Source of the DNA: Desulfobacterales bacterium
GTDB lineage: Bacteria > Desulfobacterota > Desulfobacteria > Desulfobacterales > JAAELO01
DNA: 47,089 nucleotides
Assembly (NCBI GenBank): GCA_024226555.1
Contig: JAAELO010000462.1
Span: 1 to 47,089 of the forward strand
Direction: 5' to 3'
Shown here: positions 47,004 to 47,089 of the stretch, one piece after another
How positions within the stretch are numbered: position 1 is the first letter of the stretch
How the letters are laid out: the number at the start of each line of letters is the position of its first letter
Translations under genes and position numbers: made by a program
Notes under the pieces: generated by a model
Told to the model about the DNA's origin: nothing
Seen by the model: the letters and a program-made list of their open reading frames with translations, nothing else
Databases searched by the model: none

Positions 47004-47089
47004 AAAAGCAGCACCAAAGAAAACGGCTAAGAAAAAAGCAACTAAATCAAGACGGGCTGAACCATTCACGGGGTTAAACAATGGACAAA
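46949..47089. repeat. Terminal overlap, second copy
   Basis: Identical to bases 1-141. It contains the end of the coiled-coil gene and a cut-off copy of the lysine-rich gene starting at GTG 46960. Count these genes once. Confidence 0.9.

Overview
The window is the complete genome of a tailed phage, assembled as a circle. Bases 1-141 are repeated exactly at 46949-47089, so the real unit is about 46,948 bp and the last gene runs on into the first. The phage is low in GC. Its structural genes follow the P22 plan for a short-tailed (podovirus-type) virion: terminase, P22-like portal, scaffold, major capsid protein, gp4-like and gp10-like tail-hub proteins, a needle-like protein, ejection proteins and a beta-helix tailspike. 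The tailspike, the 3TM-type holin, the T5-like L,D-endopeptidase and a lipobox protein point to a Gram-negative, AT-rich host that uses strong Shine-Dalgarno sites and sigma70-type promoters. I cannot name the host genus. No integrase, excision system or DNA polymerase was recognised, so replication must lean on the host.

Layout. (1) 46323 through the circle join to 22192, plus strand: a lipobox/HExxH protein, a coiled-coil protein, a histone-H1-like protein, a membrane protein, terminase, head, tail, ejection, tailspike, endolysin and holin genes, closed by a hairpin terminator. (2) 22259-26582, minus strand: accessory and recombination genes (two HNH nucleases, a possible NinB-like protein, a Rad52-type annealing protein, several zinc-ribbon microproteins). 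(3) 26623-26744: a divergent control region with two back-to-back promoters and paired TGTAAT boxes. (4) 26744-36283, plus strand: a DNA-binding protein, small early genes, an O-like replication initiator containing a lambda-style iteron origin, a DnaB-type helicase, HTH and zinc proteins, HNH, SSB and a PDDEXK nuclease. (5) 36284-43044: a minus-strand ribbon-helix-helix regulator facing a consensus promoter that drives two adhesin genes, including a 1754-residue fibre. The start of this locus is clearly GC-richer than the rest. (6) 43119-46171, minus strand: a small unknown protein, an RLIG1-like RNA ligase, a DNA methyltransferase, an AP2/HNH nuclease, a Cro-like repressor and an acidic protein.

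How it fits together. The O-like protein should bind the 22-bp iterons in its own gene and load the helicase. Rad52, SSB, the NinB-like protein and the PDDEXK nuclease form a recombination set. GroES, scaffold and capsid genes sit together for head assembly. Host contact looks two-pronged: a tailspike in the structural operon and a separately controlled giant fibre.

The most unusual signals are: a 148-bp insertion at the terL start that duplicated the old start region and carries an 81-nt inverted-repeat structure; cassette-like accessory genes joined by an identical 31-bp leader; a phage relative of the animal RNA ligase RLIG1; the iteron origin; and the RHH/fibre locus with repeated operator-like motifs.
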